Part shown: in pieces, positions 15,325 to 23,634 of the stretch
Position numbering within the stretch: position 1 is the first letter of the stretch
Layout: every line of letters begins with the position of its first letter
NCBI RefSeq assembly: GCF_015234585.1
Contig: NZ_JADFCM010000008.1
Coordinates: 744,001 to 808,000, forward strand
From: Pseudalkalibacillus hwajinpoensis
Lineage (GTDB): Bacteria > Bacillota > Bacilli > Bacillales > Guptibacillaceae
Length of the DNA: 64,000 nucleotides
Direction of reading: 5' to 3'
Made by a program: the position numbers and the translations under genes
The notes under the pieces: generated by a model
Seen by the model: the letters and a program-made list of their open reading frames with translations, nothing else
What the model was told of the DNA's origin: nothing
Database searches by the model: none

Positions 15325-18300
15325 TTGAGAAAGCTGATTCAATTTTCATTAAATAATAAGTTTGCAGTTTGGTTATTAACGATTATCATAACCGCTGCCG
15401 GATTATACTCAGGGTTTAATATGAAGATGGAGACCATTCCAAATATTAATACCCCGCTCGTGTCCGTGACAACAGTGTATCCTGGTGCAACACCAGAAGA
15501 AGTGTCTGATAAAGTATCAGAACCAATTGAAAACAAAGTGGAAAGTCTCCCAGGAGTGAAGGTCGTTAGTTCATCTTCATTTGAAAATGCTTCGAATGTG
15601 CAAATTGAATATAATTTCAGTAAAAACATGGATGAAGCTGAAGATGAAGTAAGGGAAACCATTCAGTCACTTTCATTACCTGAAGAAACGCAAGACCCAG
15701 ACGTGTCACGACTAAGTTTTAATGCTTTTCCAGTCATGTCTCTAAGCGTTTCAGAGAAAGATCGTTCACTTACAGAATTAACCCAGCGTGTAGAAGATGA
15801 TGTACTTCCAGCTGTTGAAGGCGTGGAAGGTGTTTCTTCTGTATCGATTGCTGGGCAGGAAGTCGAAGAAGTATCCTTCTCATTTAAAGATGAGAAAATG
15901 GAAGAGTACGGTTTAGACGAAGAGACTGTTAAGAATCTCATTAAAGGTTCTGCTGTTAACATTCCTCTTGGGCTATATAACTTTGACGATAATCAAAAAG
16001 CAGTTGTTGTAGACGGTAATGTATCGTCATTAGAAGATTTAAAAGAACTTGAAATTCCAGTCATTCCATCACAGCAGGGTCAGGGAGCTCAAGCAGGCTC
16101 AGCTCCTCAAGCACCTTCATCAACTGATGGTGCACAAGCCCCGTCCGCTTCTGCTGAAGGAGCTAGCGAAGCTCAAGCACAACCGAAAGTTCCAACCGTT
16201 CAGCTTCAGGACATTGCAGACATTGAATTAGTTGGTGAAGCAGAATCAATTTCCCGTACGAACGGTCAAGAATCGATTGGTATCCAAGTTACAAAGAGCG
16301 CAGATGCTAACACTGTTGATGTTGTAAATGGTGTGAAAGATAAAATCGCCTCACTTGAAGATTCGAATAGCGACATTAGTATTGTGACGATATTCGACCA
16401 AGGAGAACCTATCGAAGAATCTGTTAGTACAATGTTGAATAAGGCGATTATTGGAGCAATTTTCGCAGTATTAATCATACTATTGTTCTTGCGTAACATT
16501 CGCTCAACTTTAATCTCAGTTATTTCAATACCGCTAAGTTTATTAATCGCATTGTTAGTTTTAAATCAATTAGAAATTACACTGAACATTATGACACTTG
16601 GTGCGATGACGGTTGCGATTGGTCGTGTTGTCGATGATTCCATTGTTGTCATAGAGAACATATATCGACGTATGGCCATTGAAGGCGAGGAGCTACGAGG
16701 GAAAGAACTCATTACAGAAGCTACGAAGGAAATGTTCCTTCCAATTATGTCTTCAACCATTGTAACGATTGCCGTATTCCTACCACTTGGCCTAGTGCAG
16801 GGACCAGTAGGTGAACTATTCTTACCATTTGCACTAACGATTGTATTCGCACTACTAGCATCGTTGCTTGTTGCGATTACCATTGTTCCAGCGATGGCTC
16901 ACTCTCTCTTTAAAAAAGGGCTTGTGAAAAAATCCGGAAAACCTTCGCATAAAGAAGAAGGAACTAGTCGTCTTGCGAACGGTTATAAGAAGATGCTGAA
17001 TTGGGTACTCAATCATAAGCTGATTACCTTTGGAGCAAGTGTACTTGTATTAGTCGGAAGTCTTTTCCTTGCACCGATTGTTGGCGTAAGCTTCTTACCT
17101 TCCGATCAAGAGAAAATGATTGTAGCGACTTATAATCCAGAGCCTGGTGAAACGTCTGAAAATATCAATGATCTTGCTCTTGAAGCGGAAGATTATTTCC
17201 TTGATAAAGAAGATGTTGATACAATTCAGTTCTCAGTTGGTGGAGAAAACCCAATGAATCCAGGTGCAAGTAACCAGGTTCTCTTCTTCGTAAGCTATGA
17301 TGAAGAGACAGAAGGATTCGAAGAAGAACGCAAAAACGTTCTTGAAGATTTGAAACAAATGAGTGAAAAAGGTGAATGGGGCTATCAGGACGTCTCAGCT
17401 TCTGGTGGAAGTAACCAGATCACATTAGTTGTGAATGGAGAAACAATGGATGACCTTGGTCCAGTTGTTGAAGATGTAACGGCCGTTCTAGAGAAAGAAA
17501 AAGATCTTACAAATATTAGTTCTAGTATTTCTGAATCCTACGATCAATTTACGATTGTAGCAAATCAAGAAAAACTAAGTGAGCTAGGGCTATCAGCTGG
17601 TCAAATAGGAATGGAGCTTCGAAACACAGGGGAAGCACCAGTTCTTACAACCATCCAAAAAGATGGGGAAGAAATAAATGTCGTTCTTGAAGTAAATGAG
17701 AAGACATATAAAGACCAAGAAGATTTAGAAGGTACAACGATTACGTCACCACTTGGAGTGGACGTACCTCTAAGTGAAATTTCAACGATAGAAGAAGGGG
17801 AGTCTTCTAACACAATCACTCGTCGTGATGGCAAAGTGTATGCTAACGTGACAGCCGAAGTCCTTGATGACAATGTTGGTCAAGTTTCTGCAGATGTGCA
17901 AGAAACGATTGATAACATGGACTTACCGGACTCATCAGAAGTAAGTCTTGGGGGAGTAACTCAGGATATTAATGAGTCCTTTACTCAGCTCGGTTTAGCA
18001 ATGCTTGCTGCTATTGCGATTGTGTACCTTGTTCTTGTGATTACCTTCGGAGGTGGTCTTGCACCACTTGCAATCTTGTTCTCACTTCCTTTTACCGTGA
18101 TCGGTGGACTGGTAGGATTGTTGATTGCTGGAGAAACAATTAGTATTTCTTCACTAATTGGAATGCTCATGTTAATCGGTATTGTTGTGACAAATGCGAT
18201 TGTACTGATTGACCGAGTGATTCATAAGGAAAAAGAAGGATATACAACAAGGGAAGCGCTACTTGAAGCTGGTGGTACGCGACTTCGACCAATTCTAATG

Positions 18301-18489
18301 ACTGCACTTGCGACAATTGGCGCATTAGCACCACTTGCATTCGGTTTAGAAGGCGGAGCGCTCATCTCCAAAGGACTTGGCGTAACTGTTATCGGTGGTT
18401 TAACAAGTTCAACTCTTCTTACGCTAATTATTGTGCCTGTTGTGTACGAATTCTTCATGAAGTTTAGAAGGAAACCTAAAAGCGAATAG
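15325..18489 (+). CDS. swrC: RND-family transporter SwrC (surfactin/lipid efflux)
   Basis: The 1054-residue RND transporter has 12 expected membrane segments: one near residue 15-33, then blocks near 375-540 and 890-1045. The motif GAMTVAIGRVVDDSIVVIENI carries the conserved transmembrane-4 aspartates for proton coupling. Two large extracytoplasmic loops are present; the first contains an Ala/Gln/Ser-rich insert near residues 253-290. In B. subtilis SwrC (YerP) gives self-resistance to surfactin and is needed for swarming. The longest frame starts at 15271 inside the operator; the TTG at 15325 follows AGGAGTGG and gives the normal RND N-terminus RKLIQFSLNNKFAVW. It is divergent from yerO, and a perfect terminator follows. 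Confidence 0.92.
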   Translation: MRKLIQFSLNNKFAVWLLTIIITAAGLYSGFNMKMETIPNINTPLVSVTTVYPGATPEEVSDKVSEPIENKVESLPGVKVVSSSSFENASNVQIEYNFSKNMDEAEDEVRETIQSLSLPEETQDPDVSRLSFNAFPVMSLSVSEKDRSLTELTQRVEDDVLPAVEGVEGVSSVSIAGQEVEEVSFSFKDEKMEEYGLDEETVKNLIKGSAVNIPLGLYNFDDNQKAVVVDGNVSSLEDLKELEIPVIPSQQGQGAQAGSAPQAPSSTDGAQAPSASAEGASEAQAQPKVPTVQLQDIADIELVGEAESISRTNGQESIGIQVTKSADANTVDVVNGVKDKIASLEDSNSDISIVTIFDQGEPIEESVSTMLNKAIIGAIFAVLIILLFLRNIRSTLISVISIPLSLLIALLVLNQLEITLNIMTLGAMTVAIGRVVDDSIVVIENIYRRMAIEGEELRGKELITEATKEMFLPIMSSTIVTIAVFLPLGLVQGPVGELFLPFALTIVFALLASLLVAITIVPAMAHSLFKKGLVKKSGKPSHKEEGTSRLANGYKKMLNWVLNHKLITFGASVLVLVGSLFLAPIVGVSFLPSDQEKMIVATYNPEPGETSENINDLALEAEDYFLDKEDVDTIQFSVGGENPMNPGASNQVLFFVSYDEETEGFEEERKNVLEDLKQMSEKGEWGYQDVSASGGSNQITLVVNGETMDDLGPVVEDVTAVLEKEKDLTNISSSISESYDQFTIVANQEKLSELGLSAGQIGMELRNTGEAPVLTTIQKDGEEINVVLEVNEKTYKDQEDLEGTTITSPLGVDVPLSEISTIEEGESSNTITRRDGKVYANVTAEVLDDNVGQVSADVQETIDNMDLPDSSEVSLGGVTQDINESFTQLGLAMLAAIAIVYLVLVITFGGGLAPLAILFSLPFTVIGGLVGLLIAGETISISSLIGMLMLIGIVVTNAIVLIDRVIHKEKEGYTTREALLEAGGTRLRPILMTALATIGALAPLAFGLEGGALISKGLGVTVIGGLTSSTLLTLIIVPVVYEFFMKFRRKPKSE

Positions 18490-18494
18490 AGAAT

Positions 18495-18528
18495 AAAAAA
18501 CGGAGGCCAGTGCGGCCTCCGTTTTTTT
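18495..18528 (+). terminator. Intrinsic terminator of swrC
   Basis: AAAACGGAGGCC (18497-18508) and GGCCTCCGTTTT (18514-18525) pair perfectly, followed by T residues. Confidence 0.9.
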
Positions 18529-18653
18529 GTGCTTTGATTAGGTAAATAAACATACAAATCGAACGGTTTTTCTAAATGATTTGTAAGATGTGTACAAACT
18601 GGTATTTTCGGGAAACAATGAACTATTAATGATGAAATAGGAGAGACATAACA

Positions 18654-19487
18654 ATGGAAAAAGTGGAAGTAATGTATGTCGAATATTTTCATGAGCGTTT
18701 AGAAGAGATTGGAGACAAATGGACAAAGCGACTTCAACTGTTGGTTGATGAGAGAGAAGCAACTGATACGGCGGTTCTTAAAGTTCCAGAATTAAAAAAG
18801 GAAGTTCAATCATTCTGTTCTGATTTTGTTAAACAAATGATTTTTCTTGAATCAAATAGTAGGGATGTTCAAGAATGGGCTGAAAGAATGGTGCGAATAT
18901 TTTCGAATCATACCTTCTCACTTCAGCAGTCAGTGGCAAGTTTAACCTATCTCAGGCAAATTCTTTGGGATGTAATGGTAGAGTTTAGTTCACAAGAAGA
19001 TCAGTTAATTGAAGCAAGTCGATTAGCGGAGTGGGGCAGTTACATGAACAAATCGTTTGATTTGCTTCTTCATAAGGTAACTGTCTATACAAATCAATTA
19101 AATGAAGAACAGATTGCAGCTCAGCAAACAAAGATTACCGAATTAAGCGTACCAATCATTCCAATATCAAAAGAAATTGGCGTTCTTCCTCTTATTGGAA
19201 CGATTGACACATACCGTGCTTCTCTTATCCAAAGAAAAGGAATTGAGCGTAGCTCGGAGCTCCAGCTATCCTACCTTGTGATTGATTTATCAGGCGTGCC
19301 AATTATGGATACGATGGTAGCAAATGAAATCTTCCAGCTTATCAAAATGCTTGAACTCTCAGGAATTGAATCGATTCTAACGGGCATTAGGCCAGAAATT
19401 GCGCAAACCGCTGTGCAGCTTGGAATTGATTTTAATAATGTGAATACTTATGCTCACCTGCATCAAGCTTTGAGAGCTATTCTATAG
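18654..19487 (+). CDS. RsbR-family STAS-domain stress regulator
   Basis: The 277-residue protein has an N-terminal helical RsbR-type domain (about 1-145) and a C-terminal STAS domain (about 155-277). The STAS part contains LPLIGTIDTYRASLI, VIDLSGVPIMDTMVANEIF with the phosphoacceptor-type threonine, and GIRPEIAQTAVQLGI. RsbR paralogues form stressosomes with RsbS and RsbT and control sigma-B. No rsbS or rsbT is adjacent. The ATG follows AGGAGA. A second RsbR-like gene of similar size lies 4.1 kb downstream on the other strand. The 3' end overlaps the convergent gene by 6 bp. Confidence 0.85.
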   Translation: MEKVEVMYVEYFHERLEEIGDKWTKRLQLLVDEREATDTAVLKVPELKKEVQSFCSDFVKQMIFLESNSRDVQEWAERMVRIFSNHTFSLQQSVASLTYLRQILWDVMVEFSSQEDQLIEASRLAEWGSYMNKSFDLLLHKVTVYTNQLNEEQIAAQQTKITELSVPIIPISKEIGVLPLIGTIDTYRASLIQRKGIERSSELQLSYLVIDLSGVPIMDTMVANEIFQLIKMLELSGIESILTGIRPEIAQTAVQLGIDFNNVNTYAHLHQALRAIL

Positions 19488-19817
19488 CATGCAGGTGAGG
19501 TGATCATTAAGCAACTGGTAATTGCCATGCTTTAACAAAAAGAGAGCTATGATGTATTTGCTATTACGTTTAAGGATGCTAACGCTATAAAAGAATTGCT
19601 TTGAAAGCTCACGATACGGTAATTTTCTTGACTTAAAAATGCTCCTTACAAGATCTTCGGTTGAAGCGAGTTTAAAGGCTATTTCTTTACACAAGTCTCG
19701 AGTTGCATGCTCTGCCGGCGTACTAGCTGGCAGCTTTTTTAGTGTAATACGGAATAAACGTAGCTGTTCCTGATAGCGAATGATTTCTTTCTGAATCGAA
19801 TGATTTACCTTTATCAT
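19482..19817 (-). CDS. Stand-alone SigI C-terminal-like domain protein
   Basis: The 111-residue basic protein ends in a segment LPYRELSKQFFYSVSILKRN followed by SKYIIALFLLKHGNYQLL. It resembles the C-terminal DNA-binding domain of SigI-type sigma factors, where a V-S-x-K-T-I-E-R-N-R-K-Y-I-I-A pattern is typical. SigI proteins are about 250 residues; the N-terminal region 2 is missing here. It could be a remnant or a separate regulator. The ATG lacks a strong Shine-Dalgarno (only AGG about 13 nt upstream). Its end overlaps the rsbR-like gene by 6 bp. Confidence 0.6.
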   Translation of the reverse strand: MIKVNHSIQKEIIRYQEQLRLFRITLKKLPASTPAEHATRDLCKEIAFKLASTEDLVRSIFKSRKLPYRELSKQFFYSVSILKRNSKYIIALFLLKHGNYQLLNDHLTCML

Positions 19818-20117
19818 AGTTCGAGTACCTGGCTTCTTTCTCTCAAATTTTAGTAAATGAACGCTTTGATGTGTAGATTATACGGCTAAGCGTAGTGCTG
19901 GTCAATGGGCCTATTTTGGTAAATGGGTGATACGGCTGTGGGTCTAAAGTATCGTTCGTGTGAAAGAACGCTCTTATCGTTTCCGATATAAGTATGGGGA
20001 AGAACTTCAATACGAAAACCCGAACTTTCGTTCAGGTTTTCATAAGTATATTTAATACTCTTAGTTTGACGCAAGCGGGCAAAACGTAGAGATATCCATT
20101 TGATTCTGAGTAAAGCA
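19818..20117. other. Intergenic region without a supported gene
   Basis: Apart from the hairpin at 20014-20041 I see no gene here. A 62-codon minus frame at 19886-20074 has a TTG start without Shine-Dalgarno and runs through the hairpin. Confidence 0.5.
20014..20041 (-). terminator. Terminator downstream of the HAD gene
   Basis: GAAAACCCGAAC (20014-20025) and GTTCAGGTTTTC (20030-20041) form a stem with one mismatch and a 4-nt loop, 77 bp after the HAD stop on the minus strand. Confidence 0.55.
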
Positions 20118-20786
20118 TTAAGACCAGCTCGTTATACCACTTAACTCATGGTAGATACTATCTGGTTGAAGGTTTAGCTTTTCAACAGGGTTTTCGTTAC
20201 GGTTAATCCAGGCTGTATAAAAACCGAAGTTCTTGGCGCCAGATATATCCCATCCATTTGAAGACATGAACAGAACTTCTTCTCGCTTAAGCTCAAGGAA
20301 GTCAAGTGCATGAGTATAAGCAGCAGGTGATGGTTTGAATTGTTTAATGTCATCTGCGCTTATAATGTAATCCAGGTGTTCAGATAGAGGAGATTGCTTT
20401 ACTAGCGGATCGAGCATATCGTGTGAACCATTTGAAAAAATAGCAAGCGTCATACCTTGTGCTTTTAATTCTTTAAGTACCTTTGGAACCTCTTCATACA
20501 CATCTAGTTGCTGATAAGCTTCGAGAAGAATTTCCTCATTCTCATGACTTAACTCTGTTTCTGCTTCTTCTACAGCATAACGAAGCGCATCCCGAGTAAC
20601 CTCAGAAAAAGGTCGGTAGTTTCCCATCATTTGTCTGAGATAGCTATATTCAAGTTGTTTTTTTCTCCAACTTTGACTGATTTGATCTCCTTTACTAGGA
20701 AACAGTTCTTCACACTTTTTAGATACTGAAAAAACATCAAACAATGTACCATATGCATCAAATACGAAAGCCTTTATATTTTTCAT
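20118..20786 (-). CDS. Haloacid dehalogenase type II (HAD superfamily)
   Basis: The 222-residue protein carries the HAD motifs in L-2-haloacid dehalogenase form: nucleophile Asp10 in FDAYGTLFDV, motif II FSNGSHDML (about 115-123), Lys in KQFKPSPAAY (motif III), and SSNGWDISGAKNFGF (about 175-189). Enzymes of this type hydrolyse L-2-haloalkanoates with inversion, but many homologues in Bacilli have unknown substrates. The ATG is preceded by AGGAGG. It is monocistronic on the minus strand. Confidence 0.87.
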   Translation of the reverse strand: MKNIKAFVFDAYGTLFDVFSVSKKCEELFPSKGDQISQSWRKKQLEYSYLRQMMGNYRPFSEVTRDALRYAVEEAETELSHENEEILLEAYQQLDVYEEVPKVLKELKAQGMTLAIFSNGSHDMLDPLVKQSPLSEHLDYIISADDIKQFKPSPAAYTHALDFLELKREEVLFMSSNGWDISGAKNFGFYTAWINRNENPVEKLNLQPDSIYHELSGITSWS

Positions 20787-20953
20787 AAGAATCCTCCTTT
20801 AAGGATGTAACTTGATTAAGTGTTCCACAAAAAGAAGGGAAGATAAAATTTTTTGCTCAAAATAGGCTGAAAGACAGCGGCATTAATATGGAACTTTATA
20901 GGAAAATTATGCTAGACTTAAAATAGAATCTTGATTGAATGCTGGAGGGCGAA

Positions 20954-21508
20954 ATGAAAACAGAAATAGAAGCAAATTGGCTAAAAGATTGGGGTGCACC
21001 TCTCCTTTTTGCTATTATCCTGGCATTTGTGATTAAAATGTTTATCATCGCTCCATACATTGTAGAAGGAGCTTCAATGGATCCAACGCTACATGATGGA
21101 GATCGTCTGCTCGTTAACAAATTCATCTCCTATGTGCAGGAAGAGCCAGCAAGAGGAGACATTATTATTATTAAGGATGAGGATGCAGAGAAGCATTATG
21201 TGAAACGAGTGATTGGATTACCTGGAGACATTATCGAAATGAGTCAGGATAACCTTTATGTAAACGACAAACAGCTTAAAGAACCTTACTTAGACGGAAA
21301 TCGTGCTGATGCAGAAACAATGGGTATGAGATTAACAGAAGATTTTGGTCCTGTTGAAGTACCCGAAGGACAGCTTTTTGTGATGGGTGATAATCGTTTA
21401 AGAAGTATGGATAGCCGAAATGGTCTTGGGAAAATTGAGCTGGAAGAAGTTGTTGGAAAAGCAGAAGTGGTTTGGTTTCCTTTTAAAGAAGTGAGATCAA
21501 CAAATTGA
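20954..21508 (+). CDS. Type I signal peptidase
   Basis: The 184-residue enzyme has one N-terminal membrane segment (about 15-33) and the catalytic dyad Ser41 (EGASMDPTL) and Lys84 (HYVKRVIGLPGD), plus the MGDNRLRSMDSR box near 145. This is the SipS/SipT/SipV class, which cleaves signal peptides at the outer face of the membrane. The frame extends to 20939, but the Shine-Dalgarno CTGGAGGG at 20941-20948 selects the ATG at 20954. It is monocistronic with its own terminator. Several paralogues per genome are normal in Bacillus. Confidence 0.93.
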   Translation: MKTEIEANWLKDWGAPLLFAIILAFVIKMFIIAPYIVEGASMDPTLHDGDRLLVNKFISYVQEEPARGDIIIIKDEDAEKHYVKRVIGLPGDIIEMSQDNLYVNDKQLKEPYLDGNRADAETMGMRLTEDFGPVEVPEGQLFVMGDNRLRSMDSRNGLGKIELEEVVGKAEVVWFPFKEVRSTN

Positions 21509-21516
21509 AGTAAACT

Positions 21517-21545
21517 AGAAGGGCGTAATCGCTCTTCTTTTTTTG
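21517..21545 (+). terminator. Intrinsic terminator of the signal peptidase gene
   Basis: AGAAGGGCG (21517-21525), loop TAAT, CGCTCTTCT (21530-21538) with one G-U pair, followed by a T-run. Confidence 0.82.
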
Positions 21546-21815
21546 TTACGCTTTTGAAACAGTTGAAATGAAACGTTAACAGTAAATTACCGCCTAAAAT
21601 GTGGATCTATTACCAAACTTACAAATTTGAATATTTTAAGAGGTTCTTCTCAGAACCGTTGGTATAAAGGGGTTTTGATGAATAATTAACCTGATTTATA
21701 CGTAAAATTACCTGGTATGAATTACTAGCATAGGAAGTTATTATGGTCTTTTAGACTAGCAATCTTATGATATTCTCAGTGTGTAAGAAATTTCACCAAT
21801 CAGGGAGGAATCACA
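21546..21815. other. Intergenic region upstream of the CAP gene
   Basis: A/T-rich, with a 6-bp hairpin GGTTCT-TCTC-AGAACC at 21642-21657 and a possible -10 (TATGAT, about 21766) without a convincing -35. No coding frame is supported. Confidence 0.4.
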
Positions 21816-22613
21816 TTGAAAAAGTCAATTATTCTAGGTGTCACAGCGGCAGCAGCCCTGCTGGCAGCAAATCCATCTAATAGTTCTGCTAATACGGGTG
21901 ATCAACACGCTGTCAAAGCAGAAGTTAATGCGCAAACATTCCAGGTCAACAATATAAATGAGTTGCAGTCTATTCTTGATCGTTTTGAAAAACAATACAA
22001 TATTTCTATTAAAGATTCTATTAATCTAGATCAACTTTTCCAACAGCAAGGTAAGACTGAACAGCCAGCACAAGAGGAACAGGCTGAGAAAGCTGAAGCT
22101 CCTTCTGAAGAGCCTGCTAAAGAACACGCCGAAGCACCTCAAGAGACTACACCTTCTGACGCACAGGCAGAAGAAGCACCTGCACCAGAGACAGAGCAGG
22201 CAGAACCAGCTAAGGAAACTAATGAAGACACAGGATTATCAGAATTTGAACAACAGGTTGTTAATCTTACAAATGCAGAGCGTGAAAAAGCTGGATTGCC
22301 TGCACTTGAAGTAGATACTGAACTAAGTAAAGTAGCACAAGCAAAGTCTGAAGATATGAGAGATAATAACTACTTTGCTCACAATAGCCCAACATACGGC
22401 TCACCTTTTGATATGATGAACCAGTTTGGCGTGGATTATCAATCAGCTGGAGAAAACATTGCTAAAGGACAACAAACACCAGAAGAAGTTGTGAATGCTT
22501 GGATGAACAGCGAAGGACACCGCAAGAACATTATGAACGGTAGCTTCACACATATTGGTGTTGGTTATGTAGAAGAAGGTAATATTTGGACACAACAATT
22601 TATTGGTAAGTAA
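21816..22613 (+). CDS. Secreted CAP-domain (SCP/PR1-like) protein, YkwD type
   Basis: The 265-residue protein has a signal peptide (residues 1-25, cleavage probably after NSSAN or nearby), a Glu/Ala/Pro-rich linker (about 85-150), and a C-terminal CAP domain (about 155-265). The domain has LTNAEREKAGLPALEVD, the HNSPTYGSPFDMM segment, GENIAKGQQTPEEVVNAWMNSEGHRKNI and a terminal IWTQQFIGK. CAP proteins of this type are secreted or wall-associated and of uncertain function. The ATG lies behind AGGGAGG. The terminator is shared with the convergent alkD gene. Confidence 0.9.
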   Translation: MKKSIILGVTAAAALLAANPSNSSANTGDQHAVKAEVNAQTFQVNNINELQSILDRFEKQYNISIKDSINLDQLFQQQGKTEQPAQEEQAEKAEAPSEEPAKEHAEAPQETTPSDAQAEEAPAPETEQAEPAKETNEDTGLSEFEQQVVNLTNAEREKAGLPALEVDTELSKVAQAKSEDMRDNNYFAHNSPTYGSPFDMMNQFGVDYQSAGENIAKGQQTPEEVVNAWMNSEGHRKNIMNGSFTHIGVGYVEEGNIWTQQFIGK

Positions 22614-22623
22614 TAATGGAATG

Positions 22624-22657
22624 ATAACCCATCTCTAGCAGATGGGTTATTTTTTTG
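22624..22657 (+). terminator. Terminator between the CAP gene and alkD
   Basis: ATAACCCATCT (22624-22634) and AGATGGGTTAT (22640-22650) with a T-run; it overlaps the last codons of alkD on the opposite strand. Confidence 0.85.
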
Positions 22658-23321
22658 CTTTATGAATGTACTTACTCGCTTCACGTTTACTAAGAGGAGG
22701 TAAGGTTTGATGTTCTATAAAGGTTTTCACGGTTTCTGGATCTGTTTTGGAATATTCTCTGAGCGACCAGCCGATCGCTTTTTGGATGAAAAATTCATTT
22801 GAATCTTTGTGTAGTAGGATGTATCTTTTGAGTCGACCAAAATCTGTGGAATCTTTATAAGAAAGTTGAAAAAGAAGCGCACTACGGTTTAGCCATAAGT
22901 TTGGACTGTTCACCCATTTGTTTGTTATCGGTGCAATTTGATCAGGATATTGTTGAAAATAAATACCTGCACTATGAACAGCAAGTCCATCTACAGTATC
23001 CCACCAGGATTTTGTGATAATAAGTTGTTCAATAAGATTGATATAGTCTTTGGGAAAACATTTGACTCGGTCAAGAAGATCAAGGGCGGCATTCTGATAT
23101 TCTCGTTCTGGTAATGCCCAAAGCTTTTCAAGCAGTTCCTTAAGGGTATCAAGATCTGGATTCCCATGCCTTTTAAGCGCCTTAACAACAGCTTTCCTTC
23201 GTTCTGGTGTCTTAATGCCGAGGAAGGGAAATTGATTTCGCATATACTTTTGCATTTTTTTAGCTTGCTCTGGATTTTGGAGCGGTTCAAGCTCTTGTTG
23301 AAGAATGGTTACGGTTAAAAT
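22647..23321 (-). CDS. alkD: DNA alkylation repair protein AlkD, probable AUU start
   Basis: The protein has about 224 residues with HEAT-like repeats. Landmarks match the Bacillus AlkD glycosylase, which removes N3- and N7-alkylated purines: FPFLGIKTPERR, LWALPEREYQNAALDLL, IITKSWWDTVDGLA with the key Trp-Asp, NLWLNRSALLFQL and FFIQKAIGWSLREYSKTDP. A GTG at 23330 lies inside a perfect Shine-Dalgarno AAGGAGGTGA and so cannot be served by it; the ATT codon at 23321 sits 8 nt after GGAGG and gives an N-terminus of the expected length. No ATG or TTG start is available near there. Confidence 0.88.
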   Translation of the reverse strand: MLTVTILQQELEPLQNPEQAKKMQKYMRNQFPFLGIKTPERRKAVVKALKRHGNPDLDTLKELLEKLWALPEREYQNAALDLLDRVKCFPKDYINLIEQLIITKSWWDTVDGLAVHSAGIYFQQYPDQIAPITNKWVNSPNLWLNRSALLFQLSYKDSTDFGRLKRYILLHKDSNEFFIQKAIGWSLREYSKTDPETVKTFIEHQTLPPLSKREASKYIHKAKK

Positions 23322-23410
23322 ACTTCTCACCTCCTTCCTACATTTTACATGAGCTTTAGTTTTTATTGGAAGAATGATGACCTATTTCAATAATACTTTT
23401 TGCTACAAAT

Positions 23411-23447
23411 AGAAGAAGGCGCGTCATTTGACGCGCCTTCTTCTTTA
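23411..23447. terminator. Strong hairpin terminator between rsbR-like gene and alkD
   Basis: AGAAGAAGGCGCGTCA (23411-23426) pairs perfectly with TGACGCGCCTTCTTCT (23429-23444). It lies downstream of the minus-strand rsbR-like gene. Confidence 0.75.
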
Positions 23448-23481
23448 CTAAAATAAGGAGGTTTCCCGGGGGAGGGAAGGG

Positions 23482-23560
23482 ATGCATTATTTACTATACG
23501 TTGGAACCAGAGAAGCTTTCCGGGTTGGGAGAAAGCTTTTCTGGAATGACTAAAGTATAG
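23482..23560. ncRNA. Structured intergenic element of unknown function
   Basis: A 14-bp stem, CCAGAGAAGCTTTC (23507-23520) with GAAAGCTTTTCTGG (23531-23544, one G-U pair), has a G-rich 10-nt loop and is enclosed by CTATAC (23494-23499) and GTATAG (23555-23560). There is no T-run, so it is not a standard terminator. On the + strand a 23-codon ATG frame (23482-23553) with GGAGG upstream spans it. The strand is undetermined. Confidence 0.4.
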
Positions 23561-23634
23561 CAGGCTTTCATAAAGAAATGATGATTATGGGATGTTTTTG
23601 ATAAGAATGACAGATTTGTGAACAGCGTAATGAA

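Noticed and set aside
19886..20074. 62-codon minus-strand frame between the SigI-like fragment and the HAD gene
   Set aside because: TTG start without Shine-Dalgarno, and the frame runs through a terminator-like hairpin.
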